A stretch of DNA of 64,000 bases from Engraulis encrasicolus (taxonomy: Eukaryota > Chordata > Actinopteri > Clupeiformes > Engraulidae), in NCBI RefSeq assembly GCF_034702125.1, contig NC_085871.1:35383248-35447247 (forward strand), written 5' to 3'. The notes under the pieces are model-generated. The model saw only the letters and a list, made by a program, of their open reading frames with translations. It did no database searches and was not told where the DNA came from. The position numbers and the translations under genes were made by a program. This document shows positions 41,169 through 52,660 of this stretch, in pieces (within the stretch, counting starts at the first letter, position 1; every line of letters starts with the position of its first letter).

Positions 41169-44161
41169 CAGGGATTAAAGTTCTCCGGCATATACCGGAT
41201 TTCCGGCTTTTAGTGATTGCCCGTGTTTTTTAAATACTCGGAAATAAATTGACGGTAAATAAATACATAAAAAGACAACCGTAATCCATCCTGCGTTTGT
41301 CAGCCAATTGTAGCAAAGGAGTTCACTAAAACTAACATTGTTAACCAATCAGAAGAAGAAGGGGGCAGGTCTTAGGAAAGCGTGCTACTTCAGTATCTCG
41401 CTCGAGTCGGACCACCACAGAGAGCAGTCGCCGACTCGCCGTTCTAATGCCGCGGTCACAGAGCAGTGTCAACAACTCGCTCTACATGGCAAGGCACCTT
41501 GCACCGTTTATTGCTCTATGAGCAGAAATATGTGTTAAGATTACTAAACTGCATGCTATGGATTGGTGATGCCGTTGTCGTCAAAAACATAAATGGAACT
41601 GGACATTGTGTGTTTGGACATAGCCTACAGAATGTCGATAAGCATACAGTGTTGATAGAGCTTCTCTGCTCAGTGCTAATAATTAGCTCTCCACAACACA
41701 CAAGGTTCTGTTTTTTTCCACAGACGTTCGATTCCTCTGTGTCTTTTCATAATTTCTGAACTTAGAACTTAGGATTTATCCGGAGTTGGAACAAATTTGC
41801 CTGTTTTTTGCATGTTTGGGATGAAATACAGTCACTCTAGAGCAAAATCAAGGCAAAAGGATGCGTTTTGAGAAAGTTTGATAATATCACGTTAGCCTCG
41901 TTAGCCATATCAGCTATGCAATATGAAAGATGCGGGCATCGTTTTTCGGCAGTTACACACATTTCAAAAACACAACATTTTAAAGTCTTGCACAACTCAA
42001 AACAACGTCACACTTACCTCGTAATATGTTGAGGGTATCCACACATAAACCGAAGTGTCCAAAGTCCTTCATGTATTCTTGAAAGGTCTGCAAAATGTGT
42101 TTTGTGAAGCTACTACCTTGAGAATATCTAAATTACGGTCAAGACAACTATTTGACACTAAAGCCCACCAAGTAGATTGCCGAGTGCGTCGCACCATCAG
42201 CTATGATTATTTCCATAGCGAGTAACCACAGCTGATGGTGCGACGCACTCGGCAATCTCCTTTGTGGACTTTTGTGTCAAATAGTTTCATGGCCGTAATT
42301 GTAGATATTGTCAAGGTAGTAGCTTCACAAAACACATTCTGCAGACCTTTCAAGAATACATGAAGGGCTTTGGACACTTCGGTTTATGTGTGGATACCCT
42401 CAACATATTACGAGGTAAGTGTGACGTTGTTTTGAGTTGTGCAAGACTTTAAAATGTTGTGTTTTTGAAATGTGTGTAACCGCCGAAAAACGATGCCCGC
42501 ATCTTTCATATTGCATAGCTGATATGGCTAACGAGGCTTACGTGATATTATCAAACTTTCTCAAAACGCATCCTTTTGCCTTGATTTTGCTCTAGAGTGA
42601 CTGTATTTCATCCCAAACATGCAAAAAACAGGCAAATTTGTTCCAACTCCGGATAAATCCTTTAACACAGAGCTGTCACAGCATCTCCCGGAGTGTGGAG
42701 CGGTCGAGCGGACCGTTTATCTGTGTCTCATCTCCTAATGTCAACCACTGCCTGTGCATTATGCTACCGGTAGTTCCATTCAAAATAATGGCTGGATAGC
42801 GTGATTCATGAATCAATCACCAGATTACTTTCTGGGGTTGTTGGAAGAGGTTGTAGGAAGATGTGCTTCAGTTACTTGTGAGAACACCAACAGTAAGAGA
42901 ATAATTTGTTATTAGTTAGAATTTAACAAAAAAGCTTAGTTTCACTTCAGCATGTTGCAGATGCCACACTCATGCTGAGTTTTGTTAGCGCGCTAACTAC
43001 CGAACTTTTATGCTAATGTTTTAGCTAAGAGGAGTCGGGTTACTTATAATAAACACCACCTACATATTAACTGATATTATCTCCGATGGAAAAATCAATG
43101 CAAAAGTATTGACATTGGCGCTGTGTTCAACTTAAAAGTGACTCAAATAGCGCCTAGCAAGATGGCAGTCTGCATGCAGACAGCAGCAAGTTTCATCCCA
43201 CTAGCTGTAGGTTTGGTTGTTGGGTGTATAATTCCTGTCATTGGCACGTTTTTAGTCTACATTCATCTCAAGTTGCCGTTTTCATGATTGTGAGATCGTT
43301 AAATAATATGTCACATAGGCCTAATGGCTTGTTGATGGCGTTTAACAATCTGTTAATGGGCTTTAGTTTTCAGTGGAATTCTAGTCATTGATTGGAGGCT
43401 AAAAATAATACTGCTATATGGTGATGGACAGAACAACTTGAGCTTGATGATGAAGCAAGACAGTCTTTTTTCTGAGAATAGCCCAATAGGAGAGTAGCCA
43501 AAATATTTACAGGGCAGGCACAACAAATTCTGACCTAGAGCTAGCTCTATTCATGGCTCTATTCAGACTGACTGTCTAGATGAGTTCTAGGTTTCTCAGC
43601 TGTACACAGACAACATAGTCCATAGTAGCCACCAAAATTACATTAATGAATTAAGTTTATTTGCATTTGTAATTCGTTAAAACTAAAGGTATTTTGCATT
43701 ATTATTCAGCCATGTCCAGGCATTTGCATTTTCTTTTTTTTAAAGGCAGGATTAAACACTTAGGCCTAAGTAACCAAAGATTATGCTTTTACCTCTGTTA
43801 TGTATCTAACATGTCATGGTATTTCAATCTTTGTTGGTCATATTCTGCTACACATACTTTTCTCATGCTTTTGTGATGAAATGGCCTATGTAACTACAAT
43901 ATTATGCATAATAAGTATGTAATTATGTAATAATGATTATCGCTACACCCTTTTGGTCTCCTTGGTAGGCCCTATTCGAGTTGCAAAAGTCATTTTGACC
44001 CTGACATGGCACCCACATCAGAATAAGATAAATAAGACAAACATAAGTGTAAATACTAAGCTTAAAAAGCAATGAAATTCTCGTTTCACCGTGTATCGAA
44101 TAGGGTCGCGTGGACGCACCAAAAAGTTCAGGCTCAGGATTTTTTTTTACTTTAATCCCTG
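41169..44161. mobile_element. 2,993-bp non-autonomous hAT-like element
   Basis: The ends are perfect 13-bp inverted repeats, CAGGGATTAAAGT and ACTTTAATCCCTG. It interrupts a copy of the 120-bp repeat whose intact version is at 38930-39049. The flanks CATCCTCA (41161-41168) and GGTCCTCA (44162-44169) are an 8-bp target duplication with two differences. CAGGG ends and 8 bp fit hAT. There is no transposase. The interior contains an 891-bp palindrome and unique AT-rich sequence. Confidence 0.85.
41771..42661. repeat. 891-bp palindrome, 432-bp arms, 27-nt loop
   Basis: The arms 41771-42202 and 42230-42661 have equal length and are near-perfect complements, starting AGGATTTATCCGGAGTTGGA and ending with its reverse. 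The loop is 42203-42229. Equal arm lengths mean no net indels since formation. The right arm holds an exon-like block, 42345-42414, between TTCTGCAG and GAG/GTAAGT. A transcript would form a very long hairpin. Confidence 0.93.
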
Positions 44162-44274
44162 GGTCCTCATCCATGACTTAAACTAGCCAATGGAGCTAAC
44201 CTCACATTGTTCCAGGAGAGCTGCTGTCCTGTCCATGGTCAACCTTATTCCTACATAACTGACAGCTTTTTAAA

Positions 44275-44437
44275 AACATGTTTGAGCCTTTATTGGATAG
44301 GATGGAGTGAGAGGGTGAAGGGAAAGTACTGGGAGAAAGAGAGATGGGGCAGGATTGAGAAATAACATTGGACTGGAATCGAACCCAGGTCCGTGGATTT
44401 ATGGTATGGTTCCTTAGCCCAGGGAGGCACGGCACCC
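44275..44437 (-). mobile_element. tRNA-derived SINE
   Basis: On the minus strand, the box-A-like TGGGCTAAGGAACC near 44421-44408 and box B GGTTCGATTCC (44385-44375) are followed by a CCCTGCCCCATCTCTCTTTC-type body and a TATCCAATAAAGGC tail. Same family as 45269-45430. Confidence 0.8.
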
Positions 44438-45265
44438 CTATAACTAATTACGTTTTTTTCTGGGTTCAAGTGCCAGCTAGGCTTAAGTGCACTGTAATGT
44501 AAAAACATTTGATGGGACTGATTGTTTGAAATGGGCCCCAAAATGAGAGACTTAAGCCAGATGGCTGTTGGAACACTGCACAAACACAGGAGTCTTCTGA
44601 CAGCACTTTGTCTCCTTTCCGACACTCGTCTTTGTCTTTTTAGGTGTTTCGTGGAAGTGGAAATGTTCTTTGACACAGAATTTGTACCTTGTCAATCTGA
44701 ACAAGCTGAACGGGAATAGAAAGAAAGGAAAGATTTTGCCTGTGCCAGCAGCAGCACAAATAAAACCTGCGTTAAATAAAGAAATGATTGATAGTGGGGC
44801 AATATTGGTTCTTCACAGCAACACTCGCACGCATACATGCGCACACGTCTCACACACGCCCATGGGGGAATGACGGTAACAAGGTGAACAAAGTACATCA
44901 ACAACGCCTTTGTTTATGGGTTTCATTTGTTTTAATTGAAACATTGCACTCACTGCACCTGGATGTCTGCAGTCAGTTAAACCATTTCAGTTCGTCTTTG
45001 TGTTCAGATTTCATTTGTACTGGCAGAAAATGGGACATGTGTTTATTTGGTTTTGATTGACTGACCCACCTGGCACTTAGTGTTTGTTGTTTATTGTTTT
45101 GTTGCTTTTGTTTTAGCTGTTAACCATGTTGTTGACTTGTTCCATCAGCCGCCGCCTGCTGAGTTACTACTTCCTCATGTCAGTCTGACTCTCATGTATC
45201 CAGGACATGGTAGTCAAAGTACTCCTCATTCTCTTTTTTTCATTTTTAAAAATCAAAATATATGA
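44438..45265. other. intron stretch, no gene recognised
   Basis: Unique-looking sequence between two SINEs. There is no exon or TIR pair. Confidence 0.5.
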
Positions 45266-45266
45266 T

Positions 45267-45430
45267 TAGGGGCTTTTATGGCTTTATTTGATAGGACAGT
45301 CTGATATGGTGACTGGAAGCGAGTGGGACAGAGAGACGGGGTGGGATTGGGAAATGACCCCGGCCGGACTCGAACCGGGGTCCCCGTGGGCATGCAAGCC
45401 CAATCTTAACGTGCTGCGCCACAGCACAAC
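45267..45430 (-). mobile_element. tRNA-derived SINE, well preserved
   Basis: On the minus strand the head GTGGCGCAGCACG contains box A (45421-45411) and GGTTCGAGTCC is box B (45376-45366), with near-consensus spacing. The body reads CCCACCCCGTCTCTCTGTCC and ends TCAAATAAAGCCATAAAAGC. It is the best-preserved of four minus-strand copies in intron 2-3. Confidence 0.85.
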
Positions 45431-45691
45431 CCCAGGAGTCCTTATTCTCAAAGCATAGAACCTGTGCACAACCAGTGTCCAGGTGCAGGTGATGTGCAGT
45501 CAAAGTAATCCAAGTAAAAGGGGGATTACATCACCACACACTGGTCTCTGCTGTCTGAACAACACGTTTCACTGTGGCTTTATCAGTTTCACTCGGTGGA
45601 CTCCTTATTCTCCTTTTCTCCTCGTCTTCTTTCCTTCTGCTTCACCATCATCAGACCAGAACTGAATACAAGGTGAAATTCTGAACAGAAG

Positions 45692-46011
45692 TAGCCTAGT
45701 AAACTAGCCCCACCCGCCAGCGGCCAAAATTATTTTTGCCGGTGAGTGGGTCTTGCCATGGACAATGCCCCAGGCCCTGAAACTGGCAGACCAATCACAA
45801 CGCAGGAGATTTGTTTTGGTTTTCTTTTGAATCTTTGGAATCTCTGCATTCAGGGTTTTGAAGGAGTGACGACAAAGCATTGGCCAATTGGCACAGACCC
45901 AGTTTGGAAAACAACGGGTTGTTCCTATCAACAATATTCCGTAGTCTCATTGATCGGGGTCAGACTAAATATTCACATTTAATCTCACATTTAGTCTGAC
46001 TTGCCAGGCTA
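45692..46011. mobile_element. 320-bp Mutator-like MITE, 9-bp TSD
   Basis: The ends TAGCCTAGTAAACTAG and (reversed) TAGCCTGGCAAGTCAGACTA are flanked by GAACAGAAG (45683-45691) and AAACAGAAG (46012-46020), one mismatch in nine. The TAGCCTG start and 9-bp duplication link it to the element at 19887-21003. Confidence 0.7.
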
Positions 46012-46690
46012 AAACAGAAGGCCAGTTGCTTAAAAGTAAGGTTCCTTAGATGTCCGCTGCAGTAGATTCTTAAGTGCAAAGTGGAACAGGCATCAGATAA
46101 AGGACACGAAAGGCGAACGAGGAGAATTGATTTAGAACATTGATATGAAGACATCAGTCCCTCATATTTCCTTGTTGTTCAAATGGCAGTTGTTGAACTG
46201 TGTCGTAGATAGCGATCATTCAGGTCATTTCAGTCGAGTCTTTCTTCCTTGCAAGTAGTAGTAATAGTTTGGTCATTGCAGTGCATTTCTCCATTGAAAA
46301 TAAACTGCAGAAGAAAGCAGGGCCTGTGAAATAATCATTAATTTTTTTTTCATTCTTTCACACTCATTTTTTTTTCTCCGCCCTCTTCAGTTATGCCCAG
46401 GACACAACCCTCTGGACACATCCATATTGGGCATTTTTTCCCACCACCTTGGCTGTAAAATACAATTTAAAGTGCGTGTGCGTGTGAGTGTGAGTGTGAG
46501 TGTGTTTTCTCCTTTCCATTTCTTTATTGCGGCATTGTTGTTGGGAGGCCAGCGAGTGCAAAGTGCCTGTCGCATCACCCGGGCAACGCCATTAAGATGG
46601 AGTGTAGGGGCTTTATTGACCGTGATGTCATGCTCGGATGGACCCAATCAATATTTTCCTTAATGTTGTCTCCCACTTAGTTCTCTCACT
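46012..46690. other. intron stretch, possible conserved element
   Basis: No gene. 46540-46670 (GGGCAACGCCATTAAGATGG, TTATTGACCGTGATGTCATG, CAATCAATATTTTCC) has complex, repeat-free sequence that could be a conserved non-coding element. A weak signal, by eye only. Confidence 0.3.
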
Positions 46691-47020
46691 TCCTTTGTGG
46701 TGTGTGTGTGTACGTGTGTGTGCACGTGCGCTCGTATGTGTGAGGGAAGTAAGGCACGGTGTGTTTTTGCGTGGTTTCATGTGTTTGTGAGTGCAGTAAA
46801 GCTAGATGTGTTTTTGTTTTTATGTGTGTGCGTATATGTGCTCATGGTTTTGTCCGTGTGTGTGTGTATATGTCTTGCGTTGTGTTGTTTTTAACTGCCT
46901 GTGCTCTGGCACTTAAAGCCTAGAGGGAGCAGTAACAAAAATAGGCAATATGACTCGTAGGCATGGAGCACATCCGTTTCTATTAGATGCAGGACCCCAA
47001 GACTGAATGCAGCCGCCGCG

Positions 47021-47021
<1 letters not shown>

Positions 47022-47114
<93 letters not shown>
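47022..47114. repeat. (AC)n microsatellite
   Basis: About 90 bp of perfect AC repeats. Confidence 0.98.
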
Positions 47115-47116
<2 letters not shown>

Positions 47117-47299
47117 CCCATTTAGGTTTCCCTACATATGCTGCACATTTCCAAAAGCCATTTCTTCTTCGGCACTCCAGAATAATAGAGTTTGCATGTA
47201 AGTAGCAGCGCATGGCAAAAAAGTGACATTTAATAGGGTATTTTAGTGCGTAGCTTAATACCACTCTTCTCCTAATGTCTGTGCGAGAGAATTGAGTTT

Positions 47300-47440
47300 A
47301 TGGTGTGCGTGTGCGTGTGCGTGTGCGCGTGCGCGTGTGCGTGTGCGTGTGTGTGTGCCTGCGTGCGTGCGTGCGTGCGTGTGTGTGTGCCTGCGTGCGT
47401 GGTGGCGTGCGTGTGTCTGTGCGTGCGTGCGTGTGTGTTT
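47300..47440. repeat. (GT)n/(GCGT)n microsatellite
   Basis: About 135 bp of GTGC and GTGT units in alternating blocks. Confidence 0.95.
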
Positions 47441-47573
47441 TGTGTTTTATGGGATTTCTTGCCGGTGGTCAGATGGGAGATGTGAGTCCTCAGACCATAT
47501 CCCAGAGTGCAGTGGGCCAGTGGCCTTCTGCGGGATCGAAAAAACTCTCCCTCGAGCACACCTCATTTTTCAC

Positions 47574-47776
47574 ACCCTCTCTCTCTCTTTTGCTCTCTCT
47601 CTCTCTCACACACACACTTTCTCTCGCTCTCTCTCTTGCGCTCTCTCTCTCTCTCTCTCTTTCTCTGTCTCTCTCTCTTTCTCTGTCTCTCTCTCTTTCT
47701 CTTTCTCTCTCTCACACACTCTTTCTCTCTCTCACACACACTCACTCACTCACTCACTCACTCACTCACTCACTCA

Positions 47777-47835
<59 letters not shown>

Positions 47836-47945
47836 GGTATCTCTCCCATTCTCACTTTTTTCCCTTGGTCCCTATCTCTCCGTCTCTACTGTTGGCCTTC
47901 TTCTTCCCTTTCTCTTTCACTGTCTGTCTCTCCTTATTCCTTCAC

Positions 47946-48040
<95 letters not shown>
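47574..48040. repeat. compound (CT)n/(CACT)n/(AC)n microsatellite region
   Basis: About 465 bp: CT-rich, (CACT)n at 47739-47776, (AC)n at 47790-47834, a unique 115-bp spacer and (CT)n at 47948-48038. Confidence 0.95.
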
Positions 48041-48043
<3 letters not shown>

Positions 48044-48690
48044 TCTTATATTCCACACCTTATTTTGCATCACAGCAATTAAAGGAAAGGAAAGCATGAG
48101 TCCATCCCTTGTAATGGGTTATAATTGAAATGCAATGGAAGAGGGGTTTTGTCAGGTTTTTTTATTCAGACATAATAAGGGCATGTAAGGCTAATTTGCT
48201 TTACATTCTTTCTCCCCACATTTGCTTTTTGTTTGTCCGAAATGGCTTTTACACTCTTGGGTCAATTCATCTCTGAAACAACACCATTCACTGTGTGGAG
48301 ATGGATTCGAAAGCTCTGTGTTCTCTGCCTTCTCTGACTTTCTGTCAGACCTCTTTTTTAAAAAACACTTCACCTTTCCCAAGATAGCTCATGAAATTGT
48401 GAGAGCAGGCTTTTTGGAGAGGTGGTTTAAAAAGAAATCCCCTGGTTCTCTGCTGAGCATTAAATCCCAAGTCTCTTCAACAGTCAGTACTCCTCCTTCA
48501 AACCTCTCCCTTTCACTTTTAGATTCTGCCAATATCTCCTACTGTTTCATCGTCTTTATCACTTAGTTTTTCATCATTTGCCCCCACCCCCCCAAGTCAT
48601 CTCTTTTTGGCTTGTCTTTCTTTCTGTCTGTTGTCTCAATCATTCTCGCTCACTCATACAATACTTGCTCGTGTAGACTTTCTTGCTCAC
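48041..48690. other. intron stretch, no gene recognised
   Basis: No exon, TIR pair or RNA gene recognised. Confidence 0.5.
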
Positions 48691-48698
48691 GCACGCAC

Positions 48699-48712
48699 AC
48701 ACACACACGCCG

Positions 48713-48776
<64 letters not shown>
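48699..48776. repeat. (AC)n microsatellite
   Basis: About 75 bp, with one CGCCGGC interruption near the left end. Confidence 0.97.
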
Positions 48777-48777
<1 letters not shown>

Positions 48778-48790
48778 GCAAGGCTGTACT

Positions 48791-48999
48791 CAGGGCCGCC
48801 GCTAGGCATAAGCAGTGCGCTTAGGGCCTCAACCACTTTGTTCCCAAAATTGGGGCTTCCAAAATTGAGATTGGGTTAAAAAAAAACATTATTGCTATTA
48901 TTATTATTGTTTTCATTATTATCATTATTATTATTTAATTATGAAGGGGGGCTCCTGACCAGTAATGCTTAGGGCCTCCAAACCTTAGCAGCGGCCCTG
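48791..48999. mobile_element. 209-bp hAT-type MITE
   Basis: The ends CAGGGCCGCCGCTAGGC and (reversed) CAGGGCCGCTGCTAAGG are flanked by GCTGTACT and ACTGTACT (7 of 8 identical; 48783-48790 and 49000-49007). AT-rich core with an ATT/ATTATT repeat. Confidence 0.85.
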
Positions 49000-49139
49000 A
49001 CTGTACTTCTCATGTTCTAGCCTGGCTTGGCAGTGAAATGCATAGCTGCAGAGAACCACAAAAGGGAAAGCGGGGGATGACAAAGGTCTCCCTGCTATAC
49101 AAGTAATGGCAAGCATTAGTCTCTCATCTCGGAGAGGTG

Positions 49140-49317
49140 CAGGGCTCTAAATGAACACCAGCTAACTGGCCAAATGCTGGTGAAACTTCATTTTGACTGG
49201 TAGTAAAGACCAACTCACTAGCCACTTTGACCATTAGTGAGTGTGTGTTTGGCTAGTAAGATTAACATCTACCAGCCATTTAGGCTGGTGATGAAAAAAA
49301 GTTAATTTAGAGCTCTG
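49140..49317. mobile_element. 178-bp hAT-type MITE with perfect 8-bp TSD
   Basis: Ends CAGGGCTCTAAATGAAC and (reversed) CAGAGCTCTAAATTAAC; flanked by GAGAGGTG at 49132-49139 and 49318-49325. Core contains ACTAGCCA/TGGCTAGT inverted words. Confidence 0.88.
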
Positions 49318-49325
49318 GAGAGGTG

Positions 49326-49910
49326 GTAGTGACCAGTTGACCAGATGCTGCCTTCCCTGCCACCAACCCCTAGAGGGGGCACCACAGGCATCAACCTCTA
49401 ACCCTCCTTTGCTGAACCCACACGCCGACTCAGGGTCTACACGACACACACATTAGCCCCATTTTCACTGCTGTAATCGACCCTTCTCGTGCCGTACCAG
49501 TGGTTTGCAGGGCTGACAGCCCAGACCCACAGCCCTCACTGTTGTGTTCTCACTACTGGGGTTGGGGTGCTAGCCTGGATAGATAATTCTGTAGGCATGG
49601 GTCTAAGAGGAAAGCAGATTTCTAGTTTACAATAATGTAGTGTAAAAACATGGCACACTTGTCATTTTTTAACTCTGCGTTGATTTTTGTTTTGCATTAT
49701 TTAGTATTTATCACACATTAAGTGTTTTTTTCTTATTAATCCAGTTATTTTATGAAATCTGTGTGTCAAATAATAACAAATGCATAATAATTGTTTTGAT
49801 TAGTCTTGCATCTTGAGGGTAGTGAGGTGCTGTTGACCTTCTCTGCCACGAACTCTGAAGGGGTACCACCACAGGCATCCACCTCTAACTGAACCTACTC
49901 ACCCACAAAG
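49326..49910. other. intron stretch with a diverged 90-bp duplication
   Basis: 49320-49415 and 49815-49905 share GTTGACC, CT(G)CCAC, CACCACAGGCATC.ACCTCTAA in the same order, so a short segment has been duplicated and has diverged. No gene. Confidence 0.5.
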
Positions 49911-49921
49911 GCTCCCGTCAA

Positions 49922-50294
49922 TATTTTTTTTTCCTTGTACAAGGACGCCACAGATGGCCAAACTCGGCTTCTCATTGGTCAACCTTCACAACTTCCTGTG
50001 ACAGGTTAGGGTTTAGGCATGGGTCTGGGCACAATTTTGCAACAAATTTGCCAATACCTTGCTTATTTCGCCCTTCTTGGCAAAAGTAAAGAATCATAAA
50101 CATTGCTTTCCTGACAGTTTAGGGAAGGTTTAGGTTTAGGCACATATCAAAAGTGTGAGTACTATCGGCGTGTTTTAAGTTTCAACACTCTCCTGTAAAT
50201 CCCCCATCTCACGTGTTGCAGTCTTGCCGCTCTGGAAGTTCGACCAATCAGAGGCCACCTGTGGCGTGACCCTACTACGAAAAAAAAATATCGC
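49922..50294. mobile_element. TIR element with 10-bp flanking repeats
   Basis: The left end TATTTTTTTTTCC and right end (reversed) GCGATATTTTTTTTTCG are inverted, as are GGACGCCACAGATGGCC and GTCACGCCACAGGTGGCC with TCATTGGTC/TGATTGGTC further in. CTCCCGTCAA flanks both sides (49912-49921, 50295-50304). A 9-10 bp duplication suggests a Mutator-like origin. Confidence 0.7.
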
Positions 50295-50502
50295 CTCCCG
50301 TCAACACAAACACATTGACTTCCTGTAAGACCAGAGCTGTGCTGTTGTTAGCTCATGGTTAGGAGGGGAAGCAGCCACTTACCAGGCTTAGCATCTAACC
50401 AGACAGCAGTGACAAAGGATGTAGGATGTGTATGGAGGGGAAAGGAAAATACAAAGTTTTATGTGAAAAGGAAGTTGTTTTGAATTTTGTCCTGTTGAAG
50501 TT

Positions 50503-50529
50503 CTGATGAAGGCCATTGCATGCCGGAAC
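50503..50529 (+). ncRNA. hammerhead-like motif, degenerate
   Basis: CTGATGA, an A, GGC/GCC helix II with an 8-nt loop, then GGAAC in place of GAAAC. It is the same arrangement, with the same extra A, as the motif at 9828-9853, and probably a Penelope-like remnant. The core A-to-G change would be expected to abolish cleavage. Confidence 0.35.
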
Positions 50530-51210
50530 ATGTTGGCAATTTTAATCAGTTCTACCATGAACTAGCTCAATTTCTTTTTAACAAAGAAGAATAGTGCCTT
50601 GGATATCCTCATAACCTTGTTCCTTGTATGTGAAAAGGACGTGTGTTCTCTTTAATTCTCCGCCAAATGCAGCAGACGCTGCTGCCAAAAGTTTGAACAT
50701 GTTTCAATCAGCTGATTGCAATGAGCACTAAAGGCCAACTACACAGTGATGTTGCCCAGTGTTGTCTTTTTTACTTCCTGGACCTGGAAGTTACTCCTCT
50801 GCAAATATGAATGCATCTAAGGTACTGTTGCCCTAGAGCTCTTGAAGGCCAACGCAAAGCAGTGACCATGGCCTGTGGAAAAAGTGAGACAGAGAGAGGA
50901 AGGATGCGGATGGATGGAGGGATAGAGAAGAAGCTGGAGGGAGGGAGGGACGACGAGAAGGAGAAGTAGGAAGGACAGAGTGATTAAACAAACGGCGCAA
51001 AAGTGACTGATGTGGAAAAAGGGTTTTATGACCCGCCAGTTGCTCACTCAGCAGGTGAGTGTGTGTGTAAAGTATTTAGGGTGTATGTGCATAAGTGCAT
51101 GATTTGTCATTGTGTGTGTGTGAGTTTGTGTTTTTGTACAGTGTGCATGCGCAAAATTGTCTGCACTTATGCGTTTCTGTGTGTGCTACTGAGACAATCT
51201 TCGTAAAGAA
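50530..51210. other. intron stretch, no gene recognised
   Basis: Purine-rich at 50880-50970 (GGAGG, GAGA). No exon or transposon recognised. Confidence 0.5.
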
Positions 51211-51413
51211 AGAGTGCGTGCGTGTGCGTGTCTGTGTGTCTGTGTGTGTGTGCGTGTGTGTGTTTCTGTGCGCCTCTGTTGCTAGCTGCACCACTGTTCT
51301 GTGTCCACTGCTGTATGTTGTCAGGCGCTGATGTTGTACTGCAGTACTACAGTCTTTACACGCATCCAGTCTGCTGCTACTGCTGCAGAGGAGAGATGTA
51401 AATTTGGACACAC

Positions 51414-51445
<32 letters not shown>

Positions 51446-51446
51446 T
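51211..51446. repeat. (GT)n and (AC)n microsatellites
   Basis: GT-rich at 51211-51270 and AC at 51409-51446, on either side of unique sequence. Confidence 0.9.
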
Positions 51447-51657
51447 CCTTTTCTCTGTTTCGGTTCTTCATTTTCTGTTCTTCCCTCTATTTCTCTTTTT
51501 ATTCGATTTTTTTCTCCCCTTTTTTGCCTTTCCTCTCCTGACCTCTGTCGTTTTCTATCACTCTGTTGCTCTGTCCCTTTCTCCTTTCTTCTGTTTACTC
51601 TGTCTCTCTCTATCCCGCTCCGTCTGTGGGTTGTAAGGCACTGGAGCGTATCGACTG

Positions 51658-51658
<1 letters not shown>

Positions 51659-51703
<45 letters not shown>

Positions 51704-51711
51704 GGGAGAGA

Positions 51712-51789
<78 letters not shown>

Positions 51790-52113
51790 ATGGAGAGAGA
51801 GAGAGAGAGAGAGCATGGAGAAAGAGAGAGAGCATGGAGAAAGAGAGAGAGAGAGAGAGAGCATGGAGAAAGAGAGAGAGAGAGAGCATGGAGAAAGAGA
51901 GAGAGCATGGAGAAAGAGAGAGAGCATGGAGAAAGAGAGAAAGAGAGAGAGCATGGAGAAAGAGAGAAAGAGAGAGAGCATGGAGAAAGAGAGAAAGAGA
52001 GAGAGAGAGCATGGAGAAAGAGAGAAAGAGAGAGGGGGAGAGCATGGAGAAAGAGAGAGAGAGAGGGAGAGCATGGAGAAAGAGAGAGAGAGAGAGAGAG
52101 AGAGCATGGAGAA

Positions 52114-52149
<36 letters not shown>

Positions 52150-52425
52150 CATGGAGAAAGAGAGAAAGAGAGAGAGAGAGAGAGGGGGAGAGCATGGAGA
52201 AAGAGAGAAAGAGAGAGAGAGAGAGAGAGGGAGAGCATGGAGAAAGAGAGAGAGAGAGGGAGAGCATGGAGAAAGAGAGAGAGAGAGAGGGAGGGCATGG
52301 AGAAAAAGGGAGAGAGAGAGGGAGGGCATGGAGAAAGGGAGAGAGAGAGGGAGCATGGAGAGAGAGAGAGGGAGGGCATGGAGAAAGGGAGAGAGAGAGA
52401 GGGAGCATGGAGAAAGGGAGGCCTG
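51659..52425. repeat. 767-bp purine tract: (GA)n minisatellite with GCATGGAGAAA units
   Basis: Almost every base is A or G. The only regular break is the word GAGCATGGAGAAAGAGAGA, repeated more than 20 times at irregular spacing of 15-45 bp. Both strands are open for hundreds of codons only because of composition. Confidence 0.95.
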
Positions 52426-52579
52426 CATTGCCTCGTCAGCACAAGGCGTCGGCCCCCGAGCACTCTGGGAGAAGAAAGGGGCTCAGAGCGGATTACACAC
52501 AGGCCAGAGAGGCGGCGGCGGCGGCGGGGTGGTGGTGGGGGGCGCCACTCCTCTGGGCACCTCACACATGTATTGACGT

Positions 52580-52582
<3 letters not shown>

Positions 52583-52657
<75 letters not shown>
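52583..52657. repeat. (AC)n microsatellite
   Basis: About 72 bp of AC, followed by diverged CACA-rich sequence to 52720. Confidence 0.97.

Positions 52658-52660
<3 letters not shown>

Noticed and set aside
45267..45430. Functional tRNA gene
   Set aside because: Box A and box B are good, but no cloverleaf acceptor stem closes and the sequence continues into a SINE body and tail.
47292..48128. 278-codon Ser/Leu/His-rich frame
   Set aside because: It is a compound CT/AC/GT microsatellite.
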